A DNA stretch of 10,000 bases from Halisarca cf. caerulea (GCA_963170055.1 CAUJGJ010000431.1:444701-454700); one strand, 5' to 3'; positions 1 to 7,346 are shown, counted from the stretch's first letter. The notes: generated by a model not told the origin, from the letters alone. Made by a program: numbers and translations.

Positions 1-492
1 CGATCTCCCAGACACTCGGGTGGCATGTAGACAACACAGCCTGGAGCCTTAGTAGACAGGTACTGGATGTTGGAGGGACGGAATTTAGCTTGTCCGAGAT
101 CACTGATCTTCACAATGCTTCCATCTTCATTCAGAAGGATGTTCTTGGCTGTCACTCACGATGTAGAATCTGTGGATGGTACTGATGGAGGAACAGAAGT
201 CCACAGGAAATCTAGAAGAAAGGAAGACAGAGATTTGAGTTTCTACAGAAGCCATTTTACTTATTCTGATGTCCACAGTGTACATCACGAGAGTCTTGTC
301 AGAGTCTATTACCACGTCCAATATAATGGTAAATGTGGCATTTTTGTGAGTACGTCTCAATTCAACACTACTTGGCTACAGTTGGTCACTGCATTCAGGC
401 ACAGCACGGACATCAAAGAATATAACTGAGTCAGACAATGTAGAAGGAATTCTTGGTAGGGTCCAGCTAGTCCATTTTACCCAACCATAACA

Positions 493-828
493 CATACACA
501 CACCAAACTACTAGCTCATACACACACCAAACTACTAGCTCATACACACACCAAGCTACTAGCTCATACACACACCAAGCTACCAGCTCATACACACACC
601 AAACTACTAGCTCATACACACACCAAGCTACTAGCTCATACACACACCAAGCTACTAGCTCATACACACACCAAGCTACTAGCTCATACACACACCAAAC
701 TACTAGCTCATACACACACCAAGCTACCAGCACATACACACACCAAGCTACTAGCTCATACACACACCAAGCTACTAGCTCATACACACACCAAGCTACT
801 AGCTTATACACACACCAAGCTACTAGCT
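493..828. repeat. 24-bp minisatellite, 14 copies, in intron of copy A
   Basis: There are fourteen head-to-tail copies of a 24-bp unit starting CATACACACACCAA and ending CTACTAGCT. Variation is mostly G/A or T/C at a few sites, such as CAAACTA versus CAAGCTA. The unit is a multiple of three and lacks stops in one minus-strand frame, which gives an apparent repetitive 8-residue protein (ELVAWCVY). The array lies wholly inside the intron between the two kinase exons, so that reading frame is not a gene. The corresponding intron of copy B lacks it, so the expansion came after the duplication or was lost on the other side. Confidence 0.95.
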
Positions 829-964
829 AAGCACATCTCATTTTATGTGTGTGGGCTTATTGCATGTAAACACCAGCTGTGACATCAAAGATTTCAACAG
901 TTAACAAGTGTAGATAATTTCGTGTATGTATGCAATGATAACGTGTAACTAGTCGACGACTGAC

Positions 965-1348
965 CTGGTAGCAGATGTCCACCTGTTTCTCCATCGGCAA
1001 TGTACCTCTGTTCTTGGAGAGGTATTTCTCCAGTGTTTGGTGCATCAACTCCATCACCAAGAGGACGCTGTCTCCTTCGTTGAAGATGCCAATGAACTCC
1101 ACGATGTGGGGGCTCTTGGCCCGCTCCAGAAGATCGCATTCGTTCCTAAACTTCACTAAAACGTTCTCCAGAACTTCTCTGTTTAGTTCGGCGCAGTCCA
1201 GAAATGTTTGATGGATTCTTTTGATCGCAACTGGTCTCGTTCCTAGAGTTCCTTCAAGCACCTCTCCGTATGCTCCTTTCCCGATCCCCTTCCCTTTACG
1301 TAACTGATCGGGTCGAGGGGAAAAGATGCGAGAGAATAGTTGACCCAT
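965..1348 (-). CDS. Kinase copy A exon 1 (N-lobe)
   Basis: This is the first coding exon of copy A, 384 nt, exactly the length of copy B exon 1. The ATG at 1348-1346 has A at -3 and G at +4, a strong animal start context. The protein begins MGQLFSR and fits the N-myristoylation pattern (G2, S6). It covers the N-lobe from the glycine loop through the hinge to the start of helix alpha-D/E. The donor follows codon 128 in phase 0 (CAG then GTCAGT on the minus strand). It differs from copy B at 14 of the first 65 residues but only 3 of the last 63. The exon itself is undamaged; the gene is broken in exon 2. Confidence 0.85.
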
Positions 1349-1420
1349 TTTTGTTGGTCGTCACGCCCCCTCGGTCACGTTTGATACTCTGATGTAAATC
1401 ACGTGCAAGTAGCGCTAGCA
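1349..1420 (-). promoter_or_regulatory. Proximal upstream region of copy A
   Basis: This is the sequence just before the ATG of copy A. Two elements recur at similar distances in copy B: a GC-rich GGGGCGTG block about 15-20 bp before the ATG, and a CACGTG E-box (1400-1405), 52 bp before the ATG here and 40 bp in B. No convincing TATA box lies within it. Conservation between paralogues suggests the core promoter or 5' leader, but recent shared ancestry alone could explain it. No transcription start can be placed. Confidence 0.4.
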
Positions 1421-1451
1421 AACTCACCTAGCGGCGACCGGTGACGTCAGC

Positions 1452-1496
1452 ATATAAAAAATGGAGGCGAGGTTAACGGTCTGGGCTACGCGAGAC
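1452..1496. mobile_element. Half of a short inverted-repeat (MITE-like) element
   Basis: The stretch containing ATGGAGGCGAG and ending GGCTACGCGAGAC, followed by TA, matches the right half of the complete element at 5890-5958 (ATGGAGGGG ... GGCTACGTGAGAC then TA). It lies in sequence that copy A has upstream of its promoter and copy B lacks, so it marks an insertion. A related terminal motif, GTGAGACC, occurs at about 1581-1588. No transposase is present. Confidence 0.55.
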
Positions 1497-1639
1497 TAAC
1501 CTGGCCCATGCAGCCAGCTGGACCCATGTTTCGTGTTGTAAGCGCCCGCCTACGTATGTGGGTCGCAGGTGACTGGACTATGTGAGACCCTGCAAAACTG
1601 TAACGTGTGATCCTAACTTAGTCAGAGAGCATCATCATG

Positions 1640-1890
1640 CAATCTAGACCTGGCCTAGTGAAGGACCATGCAGGTTGATGGTGCTAGCCCTTGTTTGAAG
1701 GCTGCATGATGGGGCCTTCCTGGAGCTCCTGATGCACATTATGGTAGTGTGTATGCTGCATGAGCTGAGAGCCAACCAATCACATGGGTGTGGGGAGGTC
1801 TGTTCTTTACATAATTATACTCTAAACACAGGCTATAGTCTAGCTCCTGGAACTTGTGCATAGGACTGCTTGTGATCAAGACTAACCCTA
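1640..1890. repeat. Conserved upstream block, left copy of an inverted pair
   Basis: This non-coding block contains GTGCTAGC, TTTGAAGGCTG, GGCCTTCCTGGAGCTCC, TGCACATTATGGTA, CTGCATGAGCTGA and CCAATCACATGG. The same segments occur in the same order as reverse complement in 4680-4950. In both places the block lies between the 31-bp array and the kinase promoter, so it belongs to the inverted duplication. No open frame is conserved between the copies. It could be distal regulatory sequence or an old repeat. Confidence 0.7.
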
Positions 1891-1900
1891 GGTCTATTAT

Positions 1901-2148
1901 GGATCCAACAGCAGCAGACCTGACCGTTCATGGATCCAACAGCAGCAGATCTGACCGTTCATGGATCCAACAGCAGCAGATCTGACTGTTCATGGATCCA
2001 ACAGCAGCAGATCTGACTGTTCCTGGATCCAACAGCAGCAGATCTGACTGTTCATGGACCCAACAGCAGCAGATCTGACTGTTCATGGACCCAACAGCAG
2101 CAGATCTGACCATTCAGGGATGCAACAGCAGCAGATCTGACTGTTCTG
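1901..2148 (+). repeat. 31-bp minisatellite array 1 (8 units)
   Basis: Eight tandem 31-bp units start at 1901, 1932, 1963, 1994, 2025, 2056, 2087 and 2118. The unit is GGATCCAACAGCAGCAGATC followed by TGACYGTTCAT, so it carries GGATCC and AGATCT sites. The last three units have diverged to GGACCC or GGATGC. It is the mirror image of array 2 (4365-4673) and has the same orientation as array 3 (9671 to the edge). Open minus-strand frames across it reflect composition and are not genes. Confidence 0.95.
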
Positions 2149-2623
2149 GATTCATGGCCGTGAGCACCAACTATGACTGTTTGTCTATCCAATAACAGCT
2201 GATTTAACAAATCCTTCAAAGCAACATTGCTATAGTGGCTAAGATTGGAGCTCATGGTCTGGTAAGTTGTCCTATTCTGACTGCATGGGTGAGATATATA
2301 TGAAAACTTGACCATGATGCCATAAGTACTATAATATTATATATATTGCATCCAAATCTTCGAACTTCGATGATCAATATATATACCGCTTTTCCACATT
2401 AAGTTAGTGATGTGTTACACGGTCCCCAAACTCCATATGTGGAGCACACGATGCCATGTGAGGTATACAGAGCATGAATACTATAATACTATTAAAGGAC
2501 ACCTTTGAAAAGCAGCCCCCTCCTTTAATTAATTGCTAGAAGACCACTGCATGCTCTGTCCCATTTGAAATCCCTCGTGTTGACATGTGTACATTTAAAT
2601 CCTCTGAATTAAGGACACCTCCA
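2149..2623. other. Spacer with no recognisable gene
   Basis: This is AT-rich sequence with short TATATAT tracts around 2338-2346 and 2378-2386. No open frame with coding character is seen on either strand, and no copy of the Kelch tail found at the mirror position on the right. Confidence 0.6.
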
Positions 2624-2884
2624 TATACAGGACAGCTTACTGTTGTCCCAGCGGTGTCCTTATTATGGAGATTTCATTGTACAGGACTGTTTACTGTGGT
2701 CCCAATGGTGTCCTTAGTATAGAGGTTTAAATTTCACTGTACAGGACTGTTTACTGTGGTCCCAATGGTGTCCTTAGTATAGAGGTTTCACTGTACAGGA
2801 CTGTTTACTGTGGTCCCAATGGTGTCCTTAGTATAGAGGTTTCACTTTACAGGACTGTTTACTGTGGTCCCAATGGTGTCCTTG
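2624..2884 (+). repeat. 54-bp repeat array, plus orientation
   Basis: About five tandem copies of a unit of roughly 54 bp run ACAGGACTGTTTACTGTGGT, CCCAATGGTGTCCTTAGTAT, AGAGGTTTCACTGT. The first copy is the most diverged and one spacing is slightly longer. The last copy is cut off at GTGTCCTTGCAGGG. The same unit occurs as reverse complement at 3823-3992, so the two arrays face each other across the central spacer. Confidence 0.9.
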
Positions 2885-3574
2885 CAGGGAATGTGTTCTG
2901 GACCATGGACACTATAACACTAGGGTTTTGTAGGGATTTTCTCTTTCAACATGTATTGTGTGTATATCCCCAGCTGGGTATTGACTTGTTTGTGTTATGA
3001 TATCTGGTATCATTTTGTTTTGCTGTCATTACTTCAAAACATGAACCTTACTGCTCAACTATATCCGATGGCTGCGATGCTGCCTTGGATTTGCCCTCCT
3101 CAGATCCTCAATCATGTGCCTTAGAGGTTCTAGGTCTCTGCACACGTACAACAATGAATGCCCATCATCCTTCACTCAATGTGTGACTGAGGGATGCATC
3201 CCCTCTGATTAACTATATTATCCTGGACTGACTGATATATTTCATTTCTATTTTATATGTCTCATATTTTTTATTATCATTGCTATAAGATTTGAATTTT
3301 TGCTGTTATTATTATTTCAAAACATTGCACCTAAATCGCTATATACCCATTGCAGGGTTGATCATGTGATACCCTGCAGTGCAGAGTGATCTAGTATAAC
3401 TAGAGTGACATATGCGTGCAGTGATAGCCAAGTGGATTTTATTTTAGCAAATCACAATTTATTTTAGCAGGTATAGTTAGTGCAGACAGATCTTCAATCA
3501 GTCTATAATTATTGAGATGTTTCTACCATGAAGGCCTTCCTCCGCTGCATACATATAATCTACCCAACTCAAAC
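2885..3574. other. Central spacer with no recognisable gene
   Basis: This AT-rich stretch contains the approximate centre of the inverted duplication. One 8-bp inverted repeat (TGCAGGGT ... ACCCTGCA, 3353-3379) is visible. No open frame of note is present on either strand, and nothing resembles the kinase or Kelch exons. Confidence 0.6.
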
Positions 3575-3816
3575 TGCTATCTTGATAGCTGAATTGCTAT
3601 CATGATAGTTGAATTGATATATCATGATAGTTGAGTTGCTGTCATGATAGTTGAATTTTTATCATGATAGTTGAATTGCTATCATGATAGTTGAATTGCT
3701 ATCATGATAGTTGAATTGCTATCATGATAGTTGAATGGCTATCGTGATATTTGAATTGCTATCATGATAGTTGAATGGCTATCATGATATTTGAATTGCT
3801 ATCATGATAGTTGAAC
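3575..3816. repeat. 20-bp palindrome-bearing tandem array (12 units)
   Basis: There are twelve near-identical 20-bp units of the form TGCTATCATGATAGTTGAAT, one of them lengthened to 22 bp. Each carries the 12-bp perfect palindrome CTATCATGATAG or a one-base variant. The array directly precedes the 54-bp repeats at 3823. No spacers separate the units, so it is a satellite-type tandem array. Confidence 0.93.
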
Positions 3817-3822
3817 ATACAT

Positions 3823-3992
3823 ACAGTGAAACCTCCGTAATAGGGGCACCATCCAGACCATGTACAGTAAACAGTCCTGTACAGTGAAACCTCTATACTA
3901 AGGACACCATTGGGACCACAGTAAACAGTCCTGTACAGTGAAGCCTCTATAATAAGGACACCATTGGAACCACAGTAAGCTGTCCTGTATAT
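3823..3992 (-). repeat. 54-bp repeat array, minus orientation
   Basis: Three copies of the 54-bp unit lie in reverse complement (ACAGTGAAACCTCTATACTA, AGGACACCATTGGGACCACA, GTAAACAGTCCTGT), facing the array at 2624-2884. The first copy is the most diverged (CCGTAATAGGGGCACCATCC). The array ends a few bases before homology to the Kelch exon begins at 3995, so it marks a rearrangement junction. Confidence 0.9.
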
Positions 3993-3994
3993 AT

Positions 3995-4263
3995 ACTCCA
4001 TTTTATCGTTCAGGATTATTGCCAAGCAGTCATCATCCGCTAGTGGTGGGTGGTAGTGACAGCTCCAATATCTCATCCTCAGTTATTTCAGTTTTTGACT
4101 CAAGTGCAAACAAATGGTCCAATGTTGGACACTGTAGTGTAGTTTGTTGTAGACCATGTTTGTGGTCAGTTAGTAGCTCATCTTTCTTAGTACTTGGTGG
4201 TTGTACGGATTGTCGGAATGTTTGTAAGTCATTACTGAACACTTGTGAACGAACTTTACTATT
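3995..4263 (+). pseudogene. Orphan 3' fragment of a Kelch-repeat gene
   Basis: About 265 bp match the last part of the Kelch exon at 9094-9360 at high nucleotide identity. The translated part reads TPFYRSGLLPSSHHPLVVGG..., SVISVFDSSANKWSNVGHCS and SFLVLGGCTD, which are the last two Kelch blades. Upstream homology stops abruptly where the 54-bp repeats begin, so the rest of the propeller is missing. Near the 3' end GAAC is duplicated in tandem (GAACGAAC), shifting frame just before the point where the intact gene ends ELYYV. With no start, splice partner or kinase part it is a relic. It lies upstream of kinase copy B in the same orientation, as expected if another kinase-Kelch gene once preceded B. 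Confidence 0.88.
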
Positions 4264-4364
4264 TTTAGTTTGCATTAATGTTTTATTATTATTTATTAAT
4301 TTTAATCATTATAATTATAAGTAGTTTATACTAGCTAGAATCTGCACTTATAAGTGCATTGCAA

Positions 4365-4673
4365 AGATCTGCTGCTGTTGGATCCATGAACAGTCAGATC
4401 TACTGCTGTTGGATCCATGAACAGTCAGATCTACTGCTGTTGGATCCATGAACAGTCAGATCTACTGCTGTTGGATCCATGAACAGTCAGATCTGCTGCC
4501 GTTGGATCCATGAACAGTCAGATCTACTGCTGTTGGATCCATGAACAGTCAGATCTGCTGCTGTTGGATCCATGAACAGTCAGATCTGCTGCTGTTGGAT
4601 CCATGAACAGTCAGATCTGCTGCTGTTGGATCCATGAACGGTCATATCAGCTGCAACTGTTGGATCCGTAATT
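4365..4673 (-). repeat. 31-bp minisatellite array 2 (9 units plus a degenerate one)
   Basis: This is the reverse complement of array 1. Units begin AGATCT and run CTGCTGTTGGATCCATGAAC then AGTC, starting at 4365, 4396, 4427, 4458, 4489, 4520, 4551, 4582 and 4613. A decayed tenth unit begins at 4644. It lies about 0.4 kb upstream of kinase B, as array 1 lies upstream of kinase A, so it belongs to the inverted duplication. Confidence 0.95.
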
Positions 4674-4679
4674 GGTCAA

Positions 4680-4950
4680 CCTATAGAGTATAGTCTTCAT
4701 CACAAGCAGACCCACAAGTTCTACTAGAAACAAGACGCTAAATAACCTATGTTTAGACTATGCTAAGAATATACAGCTGGATGGTCCACAAAGTAGATAG
4801 TATACCCCATGTGATTGGTAGGCTATCAGCTCATGCAGTATAGTACCATAATGTGCATTAGGGGCTCCAGGAAGGCCCACACACCAGCCTTCAAACAAGT
4901 TTGAATTGAATTGAATTGAAAAAAGTGCTAGCACCATGCAGCTAGCCTGC
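4680..4950. repeat. Conserved upstream block, right copy of the inverted pair
   Basis: This is the reverse-complement partner of 1640-1890. Shared segments include CCATGTGATTGGT, TACCATAATGTGCAT, GGGCTCCAGGAAGGCC, CAGCCTTCAAACAAG and GTGCTAGCACCATGCAG. It also holds a (TTGAA)4 pentanucleotide tract (4901-4920) absent from the left copy. The 64-residue minus-strand open frame across 4758-4952 is not preserved as protein in the other copy. Confidence 0.7.
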
Positions 4951-4959
4951 ACGGTGTAG

Positions 4960-5079
4960 ATCTATATAGATCGATGACGCTCTCTGGCTAAATAAGCATC
5001 AGATTTTACAATTTGTGTGATCTCTCAGTTAGCGCACGTGAGTTGCGAACGCGGGCTAGGGGCGTGTCGACTAATCAAA
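4960..5079 (+). promoter_or_regulatory. Proximal upstream region of kinase copy B
   Basis: This region contains a CACGTG E-box (5035-5040) 40 bp before the ATG and a GGGGCGTG block about 15 bp before it. Both are shared with copy A. A GATGACGCTCTCTGGCTAA segment (4974-4992) also matches copy A, although A carries about 200 bp of extra inserted DNA between these parts. No clear TATA box or initiator can be assigned. Confidence 0.4.
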
Positions 5080-6998
5080 ATGGGTCAAGTATTTTCTAAT
5101 ATCTTTTCCCCTCGACCCGATCAGTTGCGTAAAGGAAAGGAAATCGGGAGAGGTGCGTACGGAGACGTGATCGAAGGAACTCTAGGAACGAGACCGGTCG
5201 CGATCAAGGGAATCCATCAAATATTCCACGACTACGCCGAACAGAACAGAGAACTTCTGGAGGACATTTTAGTGAAGTTTAGGAACGAATGCGATCTTCT
5301 GGAGCGGGCCAAGAGCCCCCACATCGTTGAGTTTATTGGCGTCTTCAACGAAGAAGACAGTGTCCTCTTGGTGATGGAGTTGATGCACCAAACACTGGAG
5401 AAATTCCTCTCCAAGAACAGAGGTACATTGCCAATGGAGAAACAGGTGGACATCTGCTATCAGGTCAGTGGTCGACCAGTTACATGTTATCTAATATCAT
5501 ACATACATACAATAAATTACCTACACTACCTTGTTTCAATTGACTGGGGGACACACACATTATTATTCAAATCGAGGAACACAATGTGATACAAAAGAAA
5601 TGCCTCGTACACAGGGTTAACCCCAGAATGTAGTGTAAGGCTTGGTATTAGCCAAAGAGCACTACAGGGCCCTGGTAAGGCTAGAAGGAAACGGTGTCAT
5701 CATTACAAAACTGGTGAACAAAGGGGTGAACAGCAGTTGCAAAATTCGCGTTAGGGTTCTCTGCTGCTGTCACCGTCTTCATCTCTTCTGAAGTACTCAT
5801 TACACTGCTCCTTCTATTGGATTTCACTCTTTTTATTCATAGGTTGTGGCAACTCTTATTCCTCACAATTCTTCTCCGCATCTTCAATAGTCTCGTGTAG
5901 CCAGACCCTTTCTCTCTACCATAAAGATGGAGGGGAAAGTGATCTGGCTACGTGAGACTACATCTTCACAGGTGCCACATGGTGATAGCCATTTTGTTCC
6001 AACCTTACTATTTTATTCTTCTAATAACCTTTGGCGCCACAGTTTATATACATACATGGACTAGCTGCATGCATGGTTTGTGAAATTTGCACTTTGTCAA
6101 AAAAATCATTCCACGTTGTCTGACTAAGTTATTATTTTCTTTCCTGACTCAGTATTGTTTCTGAACACAGTGACCAACTGTAGCCATGCAAGGTTGAATT
6201 AAGGCTTACTCACAAAATTGCTCAGATTAATTACACCATAAATTATTGGATATGGTAATTTAAAATGTCATAATGCCAACTTTAAGTTATTGTGTTAAGA
6301 ATAACTGACCACTATAAACTAGACATTCTGACAGGTCACTTTGACTTACACTAAATGTATGTACATATGTGTGTCTTGCACTCTGGATATCTGAATATTA
6401 TGTTTTAAAATTAAAATGGCTACTCTAGAAACTCAAAATTGAATCTCTCTGTCTTCCTTTCTCATAGATTTCCTGTGGACTTCTGTTCCTCCATCAGTAC
6501 GATCCACAGATTCTACATCGTGATGTGACAGCAAAGAACATCCTCCTGGATAAAGATGGAAGCATTGTGAAGATCAGTGATCTCGGACAAGCTAAATTCC
6601 GTCCCTCCAACATCCAGTACCTATCTACTAAGGCTCCAGGCTGCGTCATCTACATGCCTCCTGAGTGTTTGGGAGATCATCCTCGGTTCACGGCCAAAAG
6701 TGACACCTTCTCCTTTGGTGTTGTGATGCTTCACATCTTCACTCAAGAACCTCCATCTTGTGGGCTGATGAATATCGGGGGTAAGCCAGAAATAGAACGT
6801 CGTGCTGATGATCTCTCCAAGCTCTCCGATGACCATCCACACAAGTCCTTGATTGTTGCCTGTTTGGATGACGATCCTAACAAGAGACCAGACATGAGTG
6901 AAGTGCAATGCATTTTTGCAGTTCAGAAGCTGAAATCAGAACTGTCAAAAGATGAAAAAGTGGGTCTGATTTCATTCCGTAGCCTTTTCATGTGTTGA
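5080..6998 (+). CDS. Myristoylation-motif protein kinase, copy B (exons 5080-5463 and 6468-6959/6998)
   Basis: This is an intact TK/TKL-like kinase predicted to phosphorylate proteins at a membrane. The ATG at 5080 has a strong context (AAAATGG). Exon 1 gives residues 1-128 and ends CYQ at donor GTCAGT. Exon 2 starts at 6468 after CTTTCTCATAG, phase 0. Visible motifs are MGQVFSN (G2/S6), glycine loop IGRGAYGDV (22-30), VAIK K43, alpha-C E70, gatekeeper M99, HRDVTAKN (145-152), DLG (166-168) in place of DFG, PPE (192-194) in place of APE, D207 in SDTFSFG, and R268 in NKRPDMSEV. If unspliced, exon 2 stops at 6998 giving 304 residues. A phase-0 GT donor at 6960 (AAA then GTGGGT) instead allows joining to the Kelch exon at 8395. 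The in-frame extension back to 5017 has no ATG. HRD with lysine at +4 is TK-like, so substrate specificity cannot be called. Confidence 0.87.
5464..6467 (+). other. Intron 1 of kinase copy B
   Basis: This 1004-bp phase-0 intron has GTCAGT at the donor and a pyrimidine-rich CTTTCTCATAG at the acceptor. The 3' third aligns with the intron of copy A (for example CAGTGACCAACTGTAGCCA and AAAATGGCT...AGAAACTCAAA), so the duplication included introns. It contains the complete MITE-like element at 5890-5958. No coding sequence is seen. Confidence 0.8.
5890..5958. mobile_element. Short MITE-like element with TA duplications
   Basis: This is a 69-bp element with imperfect terminal inverted repeats GTCTCGTGTAGCCAGA and TCTGGCTACGTGAGAC. 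It is flanked by TA on both sides (5888-5889 and 5959-5960), the target-site pattern of Tc1/mariner-type non-autonomous elements. Half-copies occur at 1452-1496 and 7761-7800. It has no coding capacity. Confidence 0.75.
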
Positions 6999-7068
6999 TC
7001 TGTCCTCACTCAATCCTCCTGTGGTTTGGTGCACATCCTACAACCACTGGATTGACTGGACCTGGCAT

Positions 7069-7346
7069 ACATGAGGCTAGACAGGCATAGGGCTAGACGA
7101 GCATAGGGCTACACATGCATGAGGCTAGATGGGCATAGGGCTAGACATAGTTCAATTGGACTGAGTGTACACTGTGCAAATTCCTACATCCCTCATGTGC
7201 AGCACATTATACATATATGCTGCAGGATGTAGGAATTTGCACAGTGTACACTCAGTCCAATTAAACTCTGTCTATATAGCCCTATACCCGTCTAGCCTCA
7301 TGTATGTGTAGCCCTATGCTCGTCTAGCTCTATGCCTGTCTTGCCC
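7069..7346. mobile_element. Long inverted-repeat (hairpin) element
   Basis: Two arms of about 120 bp flank a loop of about 33 bp. The inner 41 bp of each arm (7151-7191 and 7225-7265, e.g. GGACTGAGTGTACACTGTGC) pair at 40 of 41 positions. The outer parts are built of short repeated GGGCTAGAC/GCATAG words that also pair with the opposite arm. The shape fits a foldback or MITE-type element. No target duplication could be fixed and no open frame is present. Confidence 0.8.

Larger units (their letters stand above)
1..1348 (-). pseudogene. Kinase copy A, frameshifted at the catalytic HRD (partial)
   Basis: This is a TK/TKL-like protein kinase gene read right to left. Exon 1 (1348-965, 128 codons) encodes MGQLFSR..., the glycine loop (IGKGAYGEV, residues 22-30), VAIK lysine K43, a probable alpha-C glutamate E70 and a hinge with methionine gatekeeper M99. 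It ends CYQ at a GT donor (964-963). Exon 2 starts at 211 after a pyrimidine-rich tract and AG, and runs off the window edge. Relative to copy B one base is missing between 155 and 156, so the HRD codons become H-R-E followed by TGA (154-152). After a one-base frame shift the sequence reads on cleanly as TAKNILL..., DLG and the PPECLG motif. Everything else visible is open and close to B, so the lesion is recent or is an assembly error. Any Kelch part would lie beyond the edge. Family assignment is firm; pseudogene status depends on that single base. Confidence 0.82.
1..6998. repeat. Large diverged inverted duplication (quasi-palindrome)
   Basis: From the centre (about 3.35 kb) outward both arms carry, in mirrored order, a 54-bp array, a 31-bp array, the conserved upstream block, a promoter segment, kinase exon 1, an intron with matching 3' part, and kinase exon 2. 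Differences are the Kelch tail and 20-bp array on the right only, the 24-bp array in the left intron only, and MITE-related insertions. The left arm is cut by the window edge, so the full extent is unknown. Confidence 0.8.

Noticed and set aside
67..429. Plus-strand 120-residue open frame over kinase A exon 2.
   Set aside because: It is antisense to the kinase exon and crosses its splice site; no family resemblance.
467..811. A 114-residue minus-strand frame encoding repeated ELVAWCVY.
   Set aside because: It is produced by the stop-free 24-bp minisatellite inside the kinase A intron; no other coding signal.
1442..1461. TGACGTCA (CRE) followed by TATAAAAAA, looking like a plus-strand promoter.
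   Set aside because: The TATA-like part belongs to a half MITE, it faces away from kinase A, and no plus-strand gene follows.
1928..2315. Minus-strand frames rich in SAAVGS/CCCW repeats.
   Set aside because: They are translations of the 31-bp minisatellite and its flank.
3575..3816. Regular short repeats resembling a CRISPR array.
   Set aside because: The 20-bp units are contiguous with no unique spacers, in a eukaryotic context without cas genes.
4758..4952. Minus-strand 64-residue frame in the conserved upstream block.
   Set aside because: The frame is not conserved in the inverted partner at 1640-1890.
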